A stretch of 6,474 bases of DNA from Chloroflexota bacterium. Its GTDB lineage: Bacteria; Chloroflexota; Dehalococcoidia; DSTF01; RBG-16-68-14. How positions within the stretch are numbered: position 1 is the first letter of the stretch; every line of letters begins with the position of its first letter. Position numbers and translations under genes: made by a program. A model generated the notes under the pieces. It did not search any database. It had not been told where the DNA came from and was given only the letters and a program-made list of their open reading frames with translations. The DNA is taken from assembly GCA_022563135.1 (NCBI GenBank), contig JADFNZ010000090.1, forward strand, positions 1 through 6,474, read 5' to 3'. This document shows, in pieces, positions 6,256-6,474 of this stretch.

Positions 6256-6260
6256 GCTAC

Positions 6261-6474
6261 ATGCTGTTCGTTTCTATTCTTACCGGTAAGCCGGATCTCC
6301 CCCCTGAGGCAGCCCAGCAGGGCATGGCGCGACGCCTGGAGTGGAAACCACCGGAGGGGGTGAAGATTCTCGGCGAGTACTGGCTCCAAGAGGCCCCAGC
6401 CCGTGTGGTCGTGATCAGCGAGGCCCAGAGCGCGGCCCCGCTCTTCCTGATCAACCAGCAGTGGGCGGACCTGT
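6261..6474 (+). CDS. DUF3303-like small protein, 5' part
   Basis: An open frame starts at ATG 6261 and runs off the window end after 71 codons. The protein begins MLFVSILTGKPDLPPEAAQQ. It contains the block WKPPEGVKILGEYW (28-41) and ends in view with NQQWADL. The order of a short MxFV strand, a W/R-rich helix, PPEGVKxLGEYW, a strand of hydrophobic residues and a final WxDL is what I know from DUF3303-type proteins. These are small (about 90-100 residue) ferredoxin-like-fold proteins of unknown function. At that length only the last 20-30 residues should be missing. No signal peptide or membrane span is seen. The strong ribosome site and the AT-rich gap of 71 bases suggest expression separate from the NuoF-like gene. 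The family call is from recognition only. Confidence 0.65.
   Translation, partial: MLFVSILTGKPDLPPEAAQQGMARRLEWKPPEGVKILGEYWLQEAPARVVVISEAQSAAPLFLINQQWADL

Noticed and set aside
1..6474. CRISPR arrays, tRNA or rRNA genes, insertion sequences and toxin-antitoxin pairs
   Set aside because: No regularly spaced direct repeats, cloverleaf-like segments, transposase motifs or small paired genes were seen on either strand.

Overview
The window is GC-rich (about two-thirds GC by eye), densely coded bacterial chromosome with several GTG starts. Gene content fits a high-GC, non-proteobacterial lineage. Chloroflexota (Thermomicrobia or Dehalococcoidia-like) is my best guess, from the mix of a flippase-like membrane protein next to an FAD oxidoreductase, a long PrsW protease with an N-terminal SH3-like region, an isolated NuoE/NuoF pair and a DUF3303-type protein. 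That placement is inference; no rRNA or other taxonomic marker is present.

Layout: (1) bases 1-1603, plus strand: the 3' end of a YbhN/LPG-synthase-like (flippase-like) membrane protein, coupled by a TGATG overlap to a complete FAD-dependent amine-oxidase-family oxidoreductase. (2) Bases 1600-3648, minus strand: a 682-residue polytopic PrsW-family intramembrane protease, convergent with the oxidoreductase so that the two stop codons overlap. (3) Bases 3649-3773: a short divergent intergenic region with a good sigma70-like promoter facing right and a plausible extended -10 facing left. (4) Bases 3774-6189, plus strand: a NuoE-like [2Fe-2S] subunit, a 70-base spacer with two hairpins, and a 622-residue NuoF-like FMN/NADH subunit that has a thioredoxin-like N-terminus and a C-terminal ferredoxin module. 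(5) From 6261: the start of a DUF3303-like small protein with its own strong ribosome binding site, cut off by the window end.

How the parts work together: NuoE and NuoF make up the NADH-oxidising module shared by complex I, NAD-dependent formate dehydrogenases and multimeric [FeFe] hydrogenases. Electrons would move between NAD(H), FMN, the NuoE [2Fe-2S] cluster and the NuoF [4Fe-4S] cluster. The extra C-terminal ferredoxin is typical of the HydB/HndC type and not of standard complex I. No catalytic partner (hydrogenase, formate dehydrogenase, NuoG) lies within the window, so the partner is unknown. The flippase-like/oxidoreductase pair probably belongs to a separate envelope, lipid or glycan locus that begins upstream.

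I did not find a clearly new multi-gene system. The most interesting signal is in the NuoF-like protein. Its C-terminal ferredoxin has lost exactly the four cysteines of one [4Fe-4S] cluster and kept exactly the four of the other. Its N-terminal thioredoxin-like domain has also lost cluster ligands.
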